In this document: positions 9,920 through 19,651 of the stretch, in pieces
Numbering within the stretch: the stretch's first letter is position 1
Layout of the letters: every line of letters begins with the position of its first letter
Assembly (NCBI RefSeq): GCF_017355785.1
Contig: NZ_JAFEWE010000017.1
Span: forward strand, 90,321 to 154,320
Source of the DNA: Desertivirga arenae
GTDB lineage: Bacteria > Bacteroidota > Bacteroidia > Sphingobacteriales > Sphingobacteriaceae
DNA: 64,000 nt
Reading direction: 5' to 3'
The notes under the pieces: model-generated
The model's input: only the letters and a program-made list of their open reading frames with translations
Told to the model about the DNA's origin: nothing
Databases searched by the model: none
Made by a program: the position numbers and the translations under genes

Positions 9920-12135
9920 TAAAATTTCAGTACTTGATTTATAGAATGTATTAGAGCCCTGTTGCTCAAATTATTGCTGTTCGATAAGTTTGCAGTGGCT
10001 GAAACAGGGGTTGCACTGTCGTCTTTTAACCTGAAATTTGCAACAGCATTAGAACCATCATATTCCACTTTGATCAACCTTGTATCTCCAGTACTTGTCT
10101 TCAATAGGGTTTGATATGCAGCAGCTTTCTTCCCATCAATAGCAACAGTTGCTTTGTTTATAAAGGAATATTTAATAAAGTCCTCTACTGCTATCTTTTG
10201 GGCACCTGACTGCTGGGAAAGAAGGAAGGATGGAGTAACTGTTGCACCTGAGATCGTTCCAGGCAGACGCCCTTCCCTAATTGCTTGTTCTATTGCAGCA
10301 TTGGTTGGGACAAATAGTGTAGAAAATGCTCCTTTATCAACACCCGCTATTTCCTTTGTCGAATTATTCCATAAAGAAGAATTTTTAAGGTAATTAAAGA
10401 AATGACTAAAAGAACTAGCCTTGGACGAAGCAAGCCCCTCCAGTGTTGAACCCACTGTCACAGGTCCATCTTCAGCAAACTTAAGAACCCCACTTGCATA
10501 GTAAACCTTGCCATTCACATAATCCCGGCTTCCTGTTACAGTGACAAAGCTATTATCAACCACATTTCCGCTGGCCTGTAACCTGTTGTTTTCAAACTTC
10601 ACGTATTCACCGTTATTTCCCTCGGCAATTCCAGTTCCGGATAGATTGTCAAATTCACCGCTTGGTGTAGTTAAAACGGCACTTTGAACAATCCGGTTTA
10701 TCCTAGCTAAAGGTATTGCACCATATACAGGACTTGTACCGGGGGCAACATATTCCCACTGATTTAGATCCTCACGGAAACGGTAGCCCGCTGCAAGTAG
10801 GTCGTTATTGTTCATAAGGATCATTGTCTGGTGCAATGAAGGTATTTGAGTAATAGACCTTAGATCAGATCCGTCAATAGCCCTTGTCATGTTTAGATAC
10901 GAAGGGTTTAAAAAAGCAGCAGCATAAATAGTACGAAAGACATTACCTTCCTGAGCCTTATTTACCCCATAAAAAAAGCCATTACTTAACACCTTTCGTT
11001 CAACTACATTTGTGGAAGAGAAGGTCGCTACTTCCGACTGTGCATTGAGTTCGCTATTTACTCTCTCTGGCCACACAGTTACCTTCCACATGTGAGAGTT
11101 AACTAAGTTTAATAACAGGGATTGAGGGGCTGCACTAAAGGTTTTGTAATATTCTAAGACTACATCGGTTAAAGGCTTTAAGGCAGCATTTGTTGGAACT
11201 GCGATAGACCAAGCTGCCGCCTGACCATCTGTAGAACCTGCCAAATAGCTCTCGTTATTAGGTGAAAAGGCAAGACCTGCGTTATACGTCTTAATATAAA
11301 CCTGCTCGGAAGAACCGGTTAGAATACGATAGCGATCGGTAAAATCAGCATTCGGAATATAAGTAACAAGCGAATCAAGTAGCTTTTTAAAATCGCTGTA
11401 TTCTGGCTTAGAAGCAATATACTGTTCAATATTAGGTAAAGGCGTAATAACTTTATCAATTACATGTATGATACCATTCTCTGCAGGCACATTTGCTTCG
11501 ATAACTTTGGCGCCAGCCACATCAAAATCTGAAGGAGTTTGTCCGGGATAAAATGAAGTATAGGTAGAGTTTTGATTTATTTGGTTAAAGTCAAAATAAC
11601 TACTTATGAAGTAGGGGATGTATTTATTATTATTTTCGTTAGGAATAACAGTTGCACCATTCCGGCTATTATCAACTACCTTCTTATTGTTTTCAGTATA
11701 TACGAAATCATAATAAGCTGTTCTCCTTCTGAATGCTCCATTGGCAATTCGTCCAACAGCAGTCTGATAAGCTGTAAGTTCCTCTTTCCGGAAAGGGTTG
11801 TAAACCAAACCGTAGGTTGCAATCTTTCTTGCCATCTCTGGAGTAATCTGATCTATTCCCGAAATATTATTTTCCTGAAAATATTTCTGAAAGGCTTCGT
11901 CGGTCGGAGCAAAGAAGGTCCATGCACCAGATCTTCCCAAAATATCCTTATATCCAGACTTATCAATTACCGCGAGAAGAGTATTGAATTTGCCCATAGC
12001 CTGCAATTGCTGATAGATAGGAGGTGCTAAGTCATCGGGCCTACCATAGTATTCATCCCACTCCTTTTTATTACAACTCGTAAATAAGAAAACAGCTGAT
12101 AAAAAGTACAATAACCTTTGTATCGATCTCATCAT
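9919..12135 (-). CDS. Multi-repeat fasciclin (FAS1) domain lipoprotein
   Basis: The 738-residue protein has a lipoprotein signal peptide (lipobox FLFTSCNKKEW). At least two clear FAS1 domains are visible: one at about residues 40-210 (GAWTFFAPTDEAFQKYF ... NGIIHVIDKVITPLP) and one at about 575-738 (FSTLFVPTNAAIEQAI ... ALIHSINQVLKF). The middle (about 215-560) appears to hold two more degenerate copies, for example WSIAVPTNAALKPL. It is the first gene of the FAS1/SusCD unit and its stop overlaps the SusC start by one base. Multi-FAS1 proteins are usually adhesive or polymer-contacting. Having this protein made stoichiometrically with SusC suggests a structural part of the uptake complex, which is inference. 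Confidence 0.85.
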   Translation of the reverse strand: MMRSIQRLLYFLSAVFLFTSCNKKEWDEYYGRPDDLAPPIYQQLQAMGKFNTLLAVIDKSGYKDILGRSGAWTFFAPTDEAFQKYFQENNISGIDQITPEMARKIATYGLVYNPFRKEELTAYQTAVGRIANGAFRRRTAYYDFVYTENNKKVVDNSRNGATVIPNENNNKYIPYFISSYFDFNQINQNSTYTSFYPGQTPSDFDVAGAKVIEANVPAENGIIHVIDKVITPLPNIEQYIASKPEYSDFKKLLDSLVTYIPNADFTDRYRILTGSSEQVYIKTYNAGLAFSPNNESYLAGSTDGQAAAWSIAVPTNAALKPLTDVVLEYYKTFSAAPQSLLLNLVNSHMWKVTVWPERVNSELNAQSEVATFSSTNVVERKVLSNGFFYGVNKAQEGNVFRTIYAAAFLNPSYLNMTRAIDGSDLRSITQIPSLHQTMILMNNNDLLAAGYRFREDLNQWEYVAPGTSPVYGAIPLARINRIVQSAVLTTPSGEFDNLSGTGIAEGNNGEYVKFENNRLQASGNVVDNSFVTVTGSRDYVNGKVYYASGVLKFAEDGPVTVGSTLEGLASSKASSFSHFFNYLKNSSLWNNSTKEIAGVDKGAFSTLFVPTNAAIEQAIREGRLPGTISGATVTPSFLLSQQSGAQKIAVEDFIKYSFINKATVAIDGKKAAAYQTLLKTSTGDTRLIKVEYDGSNAVANFRLKDDSATPVSATANLSNSNNLSNRALIHSINQVLKF

Positions 12136-12610
12136 ATGATTAATTGAATGAAAATGTATTTTTTTTGTATTGTTAGAACCTGAATCTTAAATCATTAGAA
12201 ATGTCAAATCGACATCTTTTTAAGAAATCGGATGGAAGAAATGGAGAAAGTAAATCTTTTATCATAGAATTCCTCGGTTACTTAATTGGTAAATTGGCTA
12301 CTATCCCGTAGTACGTTCACACTATCAATTGGTTGCAACTAAATTATGGGGATTGCAGCAGGCCGGCAACCTGTAGCATCCTGCCTTGTCAATTTAAAGG
12401 CAGAAATCGGAGAGGCAAGGAAATTCTAGATTGCAAAAAGGAGTGAACTTTTTTTTCATGGGAAATACTATTTGCTAATTCTGTTAAAAAAAAACTGACA
12501 AAAGGTTCAAATTCATGAAAAAATAACAAAAGTGCAGCAAAGTTGATTTATTACTTGTAAGGGGATCAATATGGAATTTTAAGGCATTCTGACCAACCTT
12601 GGCATATAAC
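12136..12610. other. Intergenic region before the FAS1/SusCD operon
   Basis: No supported gene is present here. It should contain the promoter of the minus-strand FAS1 operon, but no good match to TAnnTTTG was found on that strand. A GC-richer patch at about 12350-12395 (GCAGG ... CCTGC) could fold into a small stem; no known riboswitch pattern was recognised. Confidence 0.4.
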
Positions 12611-12650
12611 AAAAAAAGGAGAGCGCTCAACCGCAACTCTCCCTTTTTTT
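12611..12650 (-). terminator. Rho-independent terminator after susD
   Basis: On the minus strand a stem GGAGAG/CTCTCC with a 13-14-base loop is followed by seven T residues, 14 bases after the SusD stop. It separates the ECF-linked SusCD pair from the FAS1 operon. A run of seven T also lies on the plus side, so it may act in both directions. Confidence 0.75.
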
Positions 12651-12663
12651 AACTTTATAATTA

Positions 12664-14685
12664 CTAATAACCCGGGTTTTGATACTTTTTCTTGGCATCC
12701 GGATCCATCGGCCTCCCCTCAACGGTAGTTAAATTGATCTGTTGGGTTGGAATAGGACGAAGTTTATTATGCTCTTGAATACTGGTTGCCTCAGGATTGT
12801 ATTTGTATGTAGTGCCCTGAAAGACGTAGGTACCGGTACCCTGATTAACACGCTGAAACAAAGTCTCCGTTCTTACCAAATCTTCCCAACGATATAACTC
12901 ACCACATAACTCTCTGGTCCTTTCGTTCAATATAAAGTGAATGAACCTATCCTCTGTATTAGATACAGTAGTTGGATACAGCTCACTTGCAGCATTAGTT
13001 GTAAAGAGGGTCATTGTTGCCTCTAAGGCTGGGTAAGTACTACTAACGTCGCCTTTTGTAGCCCCATCGTATTTATAAGTCTGTGGATTTCTAAACTCCC
13101 CGGCTTTATAAGCTGCTCTCTCTCTTATCTTGTTAATATATGTCAGAGCGGTTGCGTAATTTGCTTTTCGTCCATGAGCTTCTGCAAGTATTAGATAGGT
13201 TTCACCTAAACGGGCTAAGATTCCGTTCTTCACGCCAGACTCCTCATTAACGATCGTACTAACACGAACAGGATCAAGATGCTTTACCAGTGTCAGGTAT
13301 TTGTTATTACTAAAGCCTTTCACAGTTGCTCCATTCGAAGCAGCTTTGATCCACCTTGCATAAGTTCTATATCTAAACTTTCCTAAATCTGCTTCTGGGA
13401 TCGCATTCGCCCGATCATTAACTATGAAAAATGCCGCAGTATCCCCTACACCAAATTTCGGCTTTCCAACTAAGGCCGGAGTGGGAGCATCTGATGCTGT
13501 GAAATTTACTTTTGCGTCAGCATTTGAATAATATGCTGTTCTAAATGATTTATAGAACCTGGAATCATTTTTACGGTCAAAAATATCAATCACATAGTCT
13601 GAAGGACCCATTCTTCTGAAAGGACGTCCATTGAACTGGTCTCTTACCAAGCCTGGGATTCCAGAATCATATTGCATAATAAAGTACTCGTGTACCCTGT
13701 TTCCAGCTGTTGTATTTGCAGCTACGTTTGTAGTAAACTGCGCTGCTAATATTACTTCTTTGCTTTGATTGGCTAACTTTATCTTGCCATAGTCACCAGC
13801 AGGCGCAGTACCATGCGTACCAAGTGCCGGGGTAGTAACATTGGGGTAGTTTGCCGGATATACCCCACTCCATAAGTTCATATAGTCCGCCTCCAAAGCA
13901 TATCCATAAGGACCAGTAATAACGCCATTTGCATGAAAGATCACACTATCAAGATCAGTGCTCTGCATGCCCCTGTTTGCTTTCTCCTCATTGCTCTTTG
14001 CACTTGCTCTGGTTAAATATACCTTTGCCAGAAAATGACGGGCTGTCCCGGCGGATGCCCTCCCTAAGGCTGATGATACAGGAGGTAGATTATCCTTAGC
14101 ATAAATCAAATCAGCAATTATCGACTTGTATACATCCGCGACAGAAGCTCTTGGAAAATCAGTCCTCAATTCCCGGCTGGATTGCAGTACTAGTGGCACT
14201 CCTCCAAATTGTTGGACAAGAGTGAAGTAATAATAAGCCCTAAGGAAATGTAATTCCCCAAGACGAACCCTTTTCTTAGCTTCGGTACCTAGCACCGTTG
14301 AATTAGGATCATTAAACTCACCTAATAATTCAATGCCAACATTACAGCGATTAATTCCTTCATACATTGCAATCCACATAGAATTCACTAAAGGCTCATC
14401 GGCATTTAAGCCTGATGCCGTATAGGTATTGTAGTAAGAGAAGTTGAACTGGTCTCCAAGAATAAATTCATCGTCCCCGAAATTAAACATAGCATAAGCC
14501 TGTTCTCCATTAAACTTCCAACGCAGCCTCTCATAAGCCGACTCTACCACGTCTTCGATACCTTTATCTGTTTTATAATAGTCAAAGGTCAGGTTACTTA
14601 CCAGCTCCTCTTCTACAAATTTCTTACAAGAGAAGGTACTTAGAATTAGTAATAAGACCAAAGCGTACTTTGAAAATCTTTTCAT
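12664..14685 (-). CDS. RagB/SusD family nutrient-binding outer membrane lipoprotein
   Basis: The 673-residue protein has a lipoprotein signal peptide (lipobox STFSCKKFVEEE). It has the SusD-type N-terminal helix region (YYKTDKGIEDVVESAYERL), TPR-like repeats (RLGELHFLRAYYYFTLVQQFGGVPLVL) and a C-terminal RELCGELYRWEDLVRT segment. It is longer than the common 500-600 residues because of insertions in the middle third. It lies 61 bases after the STN-bearing SusC and forms the cognate pair. Its job is to bind the imported ligand at the surface and act as a lid for SusC. Expression probably depends on the sigma/anti-sigma pair upstream. Confidence 0.92.
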   Translation of the reverse strand: MKRFSKYALVLLLILSTFSCKKFVEEELVSNLTFDYYKTDKGIEDVVESAYERLRWKFNGEQAYAMFNFGDDEFILGDQFNFSYYNTYTASGLNADEPLVNSMWIAMYEGINRCNVGIELLGEFNDPNSTVLGTEAKKRVRLGELHFLRAYYYFTLVQQFGGVPLVLQSSRELRTDFPRASVADVYKSIIADLIYAKDNLPPVSSALGRASAGTARHFLAKVYLTRASAKSNEEKANRGMQSTDLDSVIFHANGVITGPYGYALEADYMNLWSGVYPANYPNVTTPALGTHGTAPAGDYGKIKLANQSKEVILAAQFTTNVAANTTAGNRVHEYFIMQYDSGIPGLVRDQFNGRPFRRMGPSDYVIDIFDRKNDSRFYKSFRTAYYSNADAKVNFTASDAPTPALVGKPKFGVGDTAAFFIVNDRANAIPEADLGKFRYRTYARWIKAASNGATVKGFSNNKYLTLVKHLDPVRVSTIVNEESGVKNGILARLGETYLILAEAHGRKANYATALTYINKIRERAAYKAGEFRNPQTYKYDGATKGDVSSTYPALEATMTLFTTNAASELYPTTVSNTEDRFIHFILNERTRELCGELYRWEDLVRTETLFQRVNQGTGTYVFQGTTYKYNPEATSIQEHNKLRPIPTQQINLTTVEGRPMDPDAKKKYQNPGY

Positions 14686-14746
14686 TTCAATTAATATTTA
14701 GATTAAAATTGACACCACTTCAAAAAACCAGGATTAGCGTAAAATC

Positions 14747-17700
14747 TTATAATCCGCATCTTACTCCAAGCACAAAGCTTCTATAACTATAAGAAGTTGG
14801 AGAAGGACTGTTCGTACTTGAAGATGGATATGTGGATGAATAGGGAACCGTTTCTGGATCGTAACGCTTGAACTTACTAAATATAAAAGGATTAACAGCA
14901 CTAACAGAAACCGCCAGATTATTAATTCCAAGCCGCTTAACTGTTGCTACAGGAACATTATATGCTAGTTGTATATTTCTAACTCTCACAAATGAACCGT
15001 CTCTGAAACTGAGTGATTGCCAGTAAGACGGAATATCACTTGTTCTGTTTGGCTGCTGATAGTCGTTTGATGGATTAGTTGGAGTCCAGTAATTAACTTT
15101 AGGTCCCGGATAACGACCAACGAGTCCAGGTCTGAAGTCTCTGACAGTAGAACCTTTACTGATATAAACAAATGTACTAAGGCTGAAGCGTTTGAACGAA
15201 ACTGCATTATTAATACCAGCAGTCCATTTTGGGTTAGGTGAACCGATAAAAATCTTATCAGCTTCCGTTATTGTTGTATCGCCGTTCATATCCTCAACTC
15301 TGATCCTTCCAGGTTTGAATAAATCACTGTTACGGTTATTTCCCTTCTTCCACCAGTAATCCTTTAAGATTCCCCCAGACAAAGTATCTGTATATTGGAA
15401 AATCCCCTGATTTTTATAGTCCCAATAAGTCCTTACAGGTTGTCCATAAAACCACTGTTGTGCAATTACATTTTCACCTCTTTCATTTAAATAAGTTACT
15501 TCTTCTTTATTGCGTGCAAACGATATATCCGCTGTCCACTTGAAACCATCATTCTTTCTCGACTTATCTATAATTACTCCTGAAACTGCAACCTCTACAC
15601 CTCTATTCCTTACGTTGCCCAGGTTAACAAAAGCCCCTCCTGTATAACCCAATGCCCCAGGAACCTGAATATTCTGAATATTATTGGTATTTGACTCATA
15701 TAGATCTATAGAACCAGAAAGGCGGCCCTTGTAGAATCCATAATCTATACCAAGGTTCTTAGTCTTTGTCCTTTCCCAGGTGAGATTCGGAGATGGTAAA
15801 AGATTTGGAGAATAAGAGATAGCTATGGCGTCTCCAAAGTTATAATAGGTAGGTCCGGCTAAAGGTCCAGAAGTCTTATAAGGATCAATACCAGCATTAC
15901 CTACTTCCCCGTACCCAATCCTCAATTTTAGCTGCTCTACGAAGCTCAGAGATTTCATAAAATTCTCCTGATCTACCTTCCACGCAACTGAAACCGACGG
16001 GAATGATGCAGCCTTATTTCCAGGAGCTAATACGGATGAAACATCGTGACGAAGAGCGGCTGTCAAAATATATTTACTGTTGAAAATATAATTTACTCTT
16101 CCAAGATAAGAGTACAGGCTACGCTGAGAGTAGGGTGTAGTAGAATTACTAATAATTGTTCCCGTAGCATTGTTTTGAAGAGCATACCATAGCTGGCTTT
16201 CGTATGTTAAGCTATTTGATGTCAACGAAACTTGCTCTTTATTTTCTCGCAATAACTCATTTACAAGCGTAACACCTAACTCATGTTTCTTACCAAAGCT
16301 TCTGTTAAAATTCAACTGATTCTGTACCGTCCATGTGAAATTATTATTTAAGATCTCAGAACCATTTGGATCCGCCAGGCGCTGAACAGAAGAGCGAGAA
16401 CCATTGAACCGTCCATCTCTTTGGCCTGAAAAGTCAATCCCTAAAGTGGATTTCAGAGTAAAACTTTTTAGAAAGCCAATCTGACCGTAAACATTTGAAA
16501 GCAGTCTATTCGTTTTAAGCCGGCTTAAGACTGTATTGACATCATTTAAAGGATTAAAAACCTGATCATCAGCACCTGGGTTCAATAAGAAATTTCCATT
16601 TTCGTCATAAGGTTCAACCAAAGGAAATTGCCCTAAAGCTGCGCCATACAGATCAGTTCCTACATTTTGTACAGAGTTTGTGTAATTGATATTTGTTCCA
16701 AATTGAACGGAGGGCGTAACGTAAAGTGTATTATTATTTGATAATGTATACCTGGTATAATCCTGACTTTTAATTATACCATTTTGGGAGAAGTATCCTC
16801 CGCTAAGGGAACTACGAAGTTTTTCAGAACCTCCAGATACACTGAAATTATGGGAATTTGTTATTCCTGTTCTTAAAGCTTCATTACCCCAGTCGAACGT
16901 CGTAATCTTTGAAGGATCATAAATGGCTACTTCATTTAATACCGGATATCCCAGACTTGCTAAAAGGGCCTTCTCTTCAGCAGTAGTAGGACGCGTTTTA
17001 GCAACAAATTTCTTAACGGTACTGGTAACGTCAAGTTCTACAAACTCGTAAGCATTTTTAATATTGTTCCATAGCCTATTGTCATTACTGCCAAAAATGG
17101 TATAGTCAGATTCAGGATCGGGGAAATATTTCTTACTTGGATTATTTGCATTCGCTGTCGGATTGTATTGCCCAGAACCGATGTAGGCATCTCTTCTAAA
17201 TTGCGCAAACTCGGATCCGTTATATACTTCCAGTTTCCGAACAATACTTTCTGCAGAAGTATTTCCCGAATACTCTACTGATACCTTTCCAGACTTACCT
17301 TTCTTCGTAGTAATCTGGATAACGCCGTTTGCTCCTCTGGAACCGTAAATAGCAGTAGCGGAAGCGTCCTTCAATACATCAATGGACTCGATATCCAATG
17401 GGTTTATATCATCAATGCTGTAAGTAATTGGCACTCCATCTACTACGTATAAAGGGTCGTTGGTAGCACTTAATGAACGACTACCTCTTAGCTTGATAGT
17501 AGACCCACTACCCGGCCTGAAAGAACTTGGTACAGACACCACACCAGCTACCCGGCCCTGAAGTGCCTGGCTAACGTTGGTAACAGGTACCTCTTTCACT
17601 TTATTCATATCCACAGAAGCAACTGCCTGAGCCACATTACCTCTTCTCTGCGTTCCATAACCAACAACCACCACCTCGTTCAGTGACTTTACGTTCTCTT

Positions 17701-18319
17701 CCAACTTCACGTTTATAACTGTGCGGCCGTTAATAGGAACTTCCTGTGTGCTGAAACCAACGAAGGTGAATACTAGTGTACCGTTTGTTTGAGTTGTTGG
17801 AACTTTAATGGAGTAAGTACCACTAACATTAGTTGATGTACCTGTTGCTGTTCCCTTTATCTTTACACTCACCCCCGGAAGGGTTTCTCCCTTTGTTGAA
17901 GTAACCGTTCCTGTAACCACAATATCAGCAACGCTTTTAATTACTGCATTTTCTGTTTTAAGCTTGCTTAGTACAATTTGATTCTCATAGGCTTCATAAT
18001 TTATTCCCCTCGTTTTTAGGATTAGATCAAGGACATCTGAAAGCTTTTCATTATTTGCTGATAGGTAAACCTCCTGATTAACATCTACCAGATTTTTACT
18101 ATACACGAACTTGACCGCCGCTACTTTCTCGATGGTTTTAAGCACATCAAGCAACGTCGACGATGTCTTTTCTAACTTAACTGAATTATCTAGTATACCC
18201 TGGGCGCTACTGTCTGTTGCATAGGAAACCCCAGTTAATATAATAGCAATGAGCAGCTGGCTTAATGTTATTCTCATAATATAACGCAAGTCACTTGAGA
18301 GATCTGAAAAAAATTTCAT
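14747..18319 (-). CDS. SusC/RagA family transporter with N-terminal STN signalling domain
   Basis: The 1190-residue protein has a membrane-targeting signal (about residues 15-40). An STN (secretin/TonB short N-terminal) domain occupies about 48-125 (LLDVLKTIEKVAAVKFVYSKNL ... INYEAYENQIVLSK, read as two pieces). Then come a carboxypeptidase-regulatory-like domain (VTGTVTSTKGETLPGVSV), the SusC box VVVVGYGTQRRGNVAQAVAS, the plug (LQGRVAGVV, IKLRGSRS, PLYVVDGVP) and the barrel. In FecA-type systems the STN domain passes ligand occupancy to a FecR anti-sigma factor. Exactly such a FecR and a FecI-type sigma factor are encoded directly upstream. An inverted repeat lies in the 178-base gap before this gene. 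Confidence 0.95.
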   Translation of the reverse strand: MKFFSDLSSDLRYIMRITLSQLLIAIILTGVSYATDSSAQGILDNSVKLEKTSSTLLDVLKTIEKVAAVKFVYSKNLVDVNQEVYLSANNEKLSDVLDLILKTRGINYEAYENQIVLSKLKTENAVIKSVADIVVTGTVTSTKGETLPGVSVKIKGTATGTSTNVSGTYSIKVPTTQTNGTLVFTFVGFSTQEVPINGRTVINVKLEENVKSLNEVVVVGYGTQRRGNVAQAVASVDMNKVKEVPVTNVSQALQGRVAGVVSVPSSFRPGSGSTIKLRGSRSLSATNDPLYVVDGVPITYSIDDINPLDIESIDVLKDASATAIYGSRGANGVIQITTKKGKSGKVSVEYSGNTSAESIVRKLEVYNGSEFAQFRRDAYIGSGQYNPTANANNPSKKYFPDPESDYTIFGSNDNRLWNNIKNAYEFVELDVTSTVKKFVAKTRPTTAEEKALLASLGYPVLNEVAIYDPSKITTFDWGNEALRTGITNSHNFSVSGGSEKLRSSLSGGYFSQNGIIKSQDYTRYTLSNNNTLYVTPSVQFGTNINYTNSVQNVGTDLYGAALGQFPLVEPYDENGNFLLNPGADDQVFNPLNDVNTVLSRLKTNRLLSNVYGQIGFLKSFTLKSTLGIDFSGQRDGRFNGSRSSVQRLADPNGSEILNNNFTWTVQNQLNFNRSFGKKHELGVTLVNELLRENKEQVSLTSNSLTYESQLWYALQNNATGTIISNSTTPYSQRSLYSYLGRVNYIFNSKYILTAALRHDVSSVLAPGNKAASFPSVSVAWKVDQENFMKSLSFVEQLKLRIGYGEVGNAGIDPYKTSGPLAGPTYYNFGDAIAISYSPNLLPSPNLTWERTKTKNLGIDYGFYKGRLSGSIDLYESNTNNIQNIQVPGALGYTGGAFVNLGNVRNRGVEVAVSGVIIDKSRKNDGFKWTADISFARNKEEVTYLNERGENVIAQQWFYGQPVRTYWDYKNQGIFQYTDTLSGGILKDYWWKKGNNRNSDLFKPGRIRVEDMNGDTTITEADKIFIGSPNPKWTAGINNAVSFKRFSLSTFVYISKGSTVRDFRPGLVGRYPGPKVNYWTPTNPSNDYQQPNRTSDIPSYWQSLSFRDGSFVRVRNIQLAYNVPVATVKRLGINNLAVSVSAVNPFIFSKFKRYDPETVPYSSTYPSSSTNSPSPTSYSYRSFVLGVRCGL

Positions 18320-18403
18320 ACATTAGTTTGTTTTATTTTTAGAAAGAATGAGACAATAACAAACCTTTCCAACGTTTTTAACGCGGTTTAACTAAAGGTT
18401 TTG

Positions 18404-18437
18404 AGTTAAGGAGTGCCCCCACACTTCTTAACTTTTT
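18404..18437 (-). promoter_or_regulatory. Hairpin in the fecR-susC gap
   Basis: A 12-base stem (AGTTAAGGAGTG / CACTTCTTAACT, one G-T wobble) with a CCCCCA loop lies between the anti-sigma stop and the SusC start. T residues follow only on the plus side, so on the transcribed minus strand it is not an ordinary terminator. It could be a processing or stability element, or an operator. Confidence 0.45.
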
Positions 18438-18497
18438 ATCAAAGAAATCTTCTGCTTTTGTTTATATCATATCTGAGAATTTTGATTACATAAATGG

Positions 18498-19511
18498 TTA
18501 GTTTTCATTTGGTTTCGACATCGTTATGCCGCTTTCGTTGATTTCATAGGTAATTCCTAATGATTTAGACAATAGCTCGAGAACTGATGGTAAATTGACA
18601 TTAGTAAAATCAGCATTTAGCTGGTATTGATTTATAATAGGGTCTTTAATCTGAATGTTCGAAGCAAACTTCTTATTAAGAGCTTTAACAACCTCCCCTA
18701 CCGGTGTGTTATTAAACGACAAGCTCTCCTTCTGCCATATATTCATTGATACGCTTGTTTCTGCCCTTTTCTCAAATTTAACTTCAGCCACCGAGGCTAT
18801 AATCTTTTCCTTTGGTAACAGAAAGGCTTCCTGTTTCACTTTCCCAGGGGATGAACTTAGCGTATATACCATTACCTTACCTGTAACTACCGAAACCTCT
18901 GTTTGCTTCATCCCCGGGTAACTCTTTACATTGAAACTTGTACCTAATACTTTAGTATATACTTCCCCTGTCTTAATTATAAAAGGCCTTTTAGGATTTT
19001 TAGTAACCTCAAAAAATGCCTCGCCTTGCATCGTTACATCTCTCGTTGGACCATTGTTAAAATCTTTCCTGTATTCTAAATGAGCAGAAGGACGCATCCA
19101 TGCGATTGTACCATCAGGAAAGACATGCTTTGTCAGACTACTTGAGGTATTTTTTACTGAGATATAACTAGAAATTACAGTGTCATTTCCTGGAGCTGAA
19201 GAATTCTGAAAATAAAGAACGATCGAACAAGCTAAAAAGAACATGGCTGCCACACTAGCCAGTAAGAGATAAAAAGGAACAACTTTAGACTTATTCACAG
19301 AGGTGTCTTCACTTAACAGCTCTGACTTTTCAACTATGTTTTCGAACATTCTCTTCTTAAGGTGCACCTTTTCCTTTTCCGAGATCTGCGAAGTAGGATC
19401 AGCCAGCTGTTCGAAAGAATCATACCACTGGTATAATTTCTCTACCTCCTCCTGACTAGCTTCTCCCTTTAGGAACTTTTTAATTAATTCTGATGGTGCT
19501 TTCGGCTTCAT
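18498..19511 (-). CDS. FecR-type anti-sigma factor
   Basis: The 337-residue protein has a cytoplasmic N-terminal sigma-binding region (about 1-75), one transmembrane helix (about 80-102, VVPFYLLLASVAAMFFLACS) and a periplasmic FecR domain (about 120-220; HVFPDGTIAWMRPSAHLEYRK, GEAFFEVTKNPKRPFIIKT, LGTSFNVKSY). A C-terminal secretin/STN-contact region of the DUF4974 type follows (about 255-330; FNNTPVGEVVKALNKKF). This is the standard inner-membrane link between an STN-bearing SusC and an ECF sigma factor. It lies 140 bases after the sigma gene and 178 bases before the susC gene, in the same orientation. Confidence 0.93.
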   Translation of the reverse strand: MKPKAPSELIKKFLKGEASQEEVEKLYQWYDSFEQLADPTSQISEKEKVHLKKRMFENIVEKSELLSEDTSVNKSKVVPFYLLLASVAAMFFLACSIVLYFQNSSAPGNDTVISSYISVKNTSSSLTKHVFPDGTIAWMRPSAHLEYRKDFNNGPTRDVTMQGEAFFEVTKNPKRPFIIKTGEVYTKVLGTSFNVKSYPGMKQTEVSVVTGKVMVYTLSSSPGKVKQEAFLLPKEKIIASVAEVKFEKRAETSVSMNIWQKESLSFNNTPVGEVVKALNKKFASNIQIKDPIINQYQLNADFTNVNLPSVLELLSKSLGITYEINESGITMSKPNEN

Positions 19512-19651
19512 TTCAAAAACTTTAGTGTCGCAAGCTACTATATAGTGGGTTAATCATTTTATATCCCCTACTTGCATTAAAATAAATTTCTATTTTTTTA
19601 TAGATACTTTATCAGGCTAAAAGAGGCCTACTATTTTAATCAGGAAAGAAG

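Noticed and set aside
12350..12395. Riboswitch-like fold in the gap before the FAS1 operon
   Set aside because: A GCAGG/CCTGC pairing is visible but no known riboswitch core motif was recognised, and the stem is weak.
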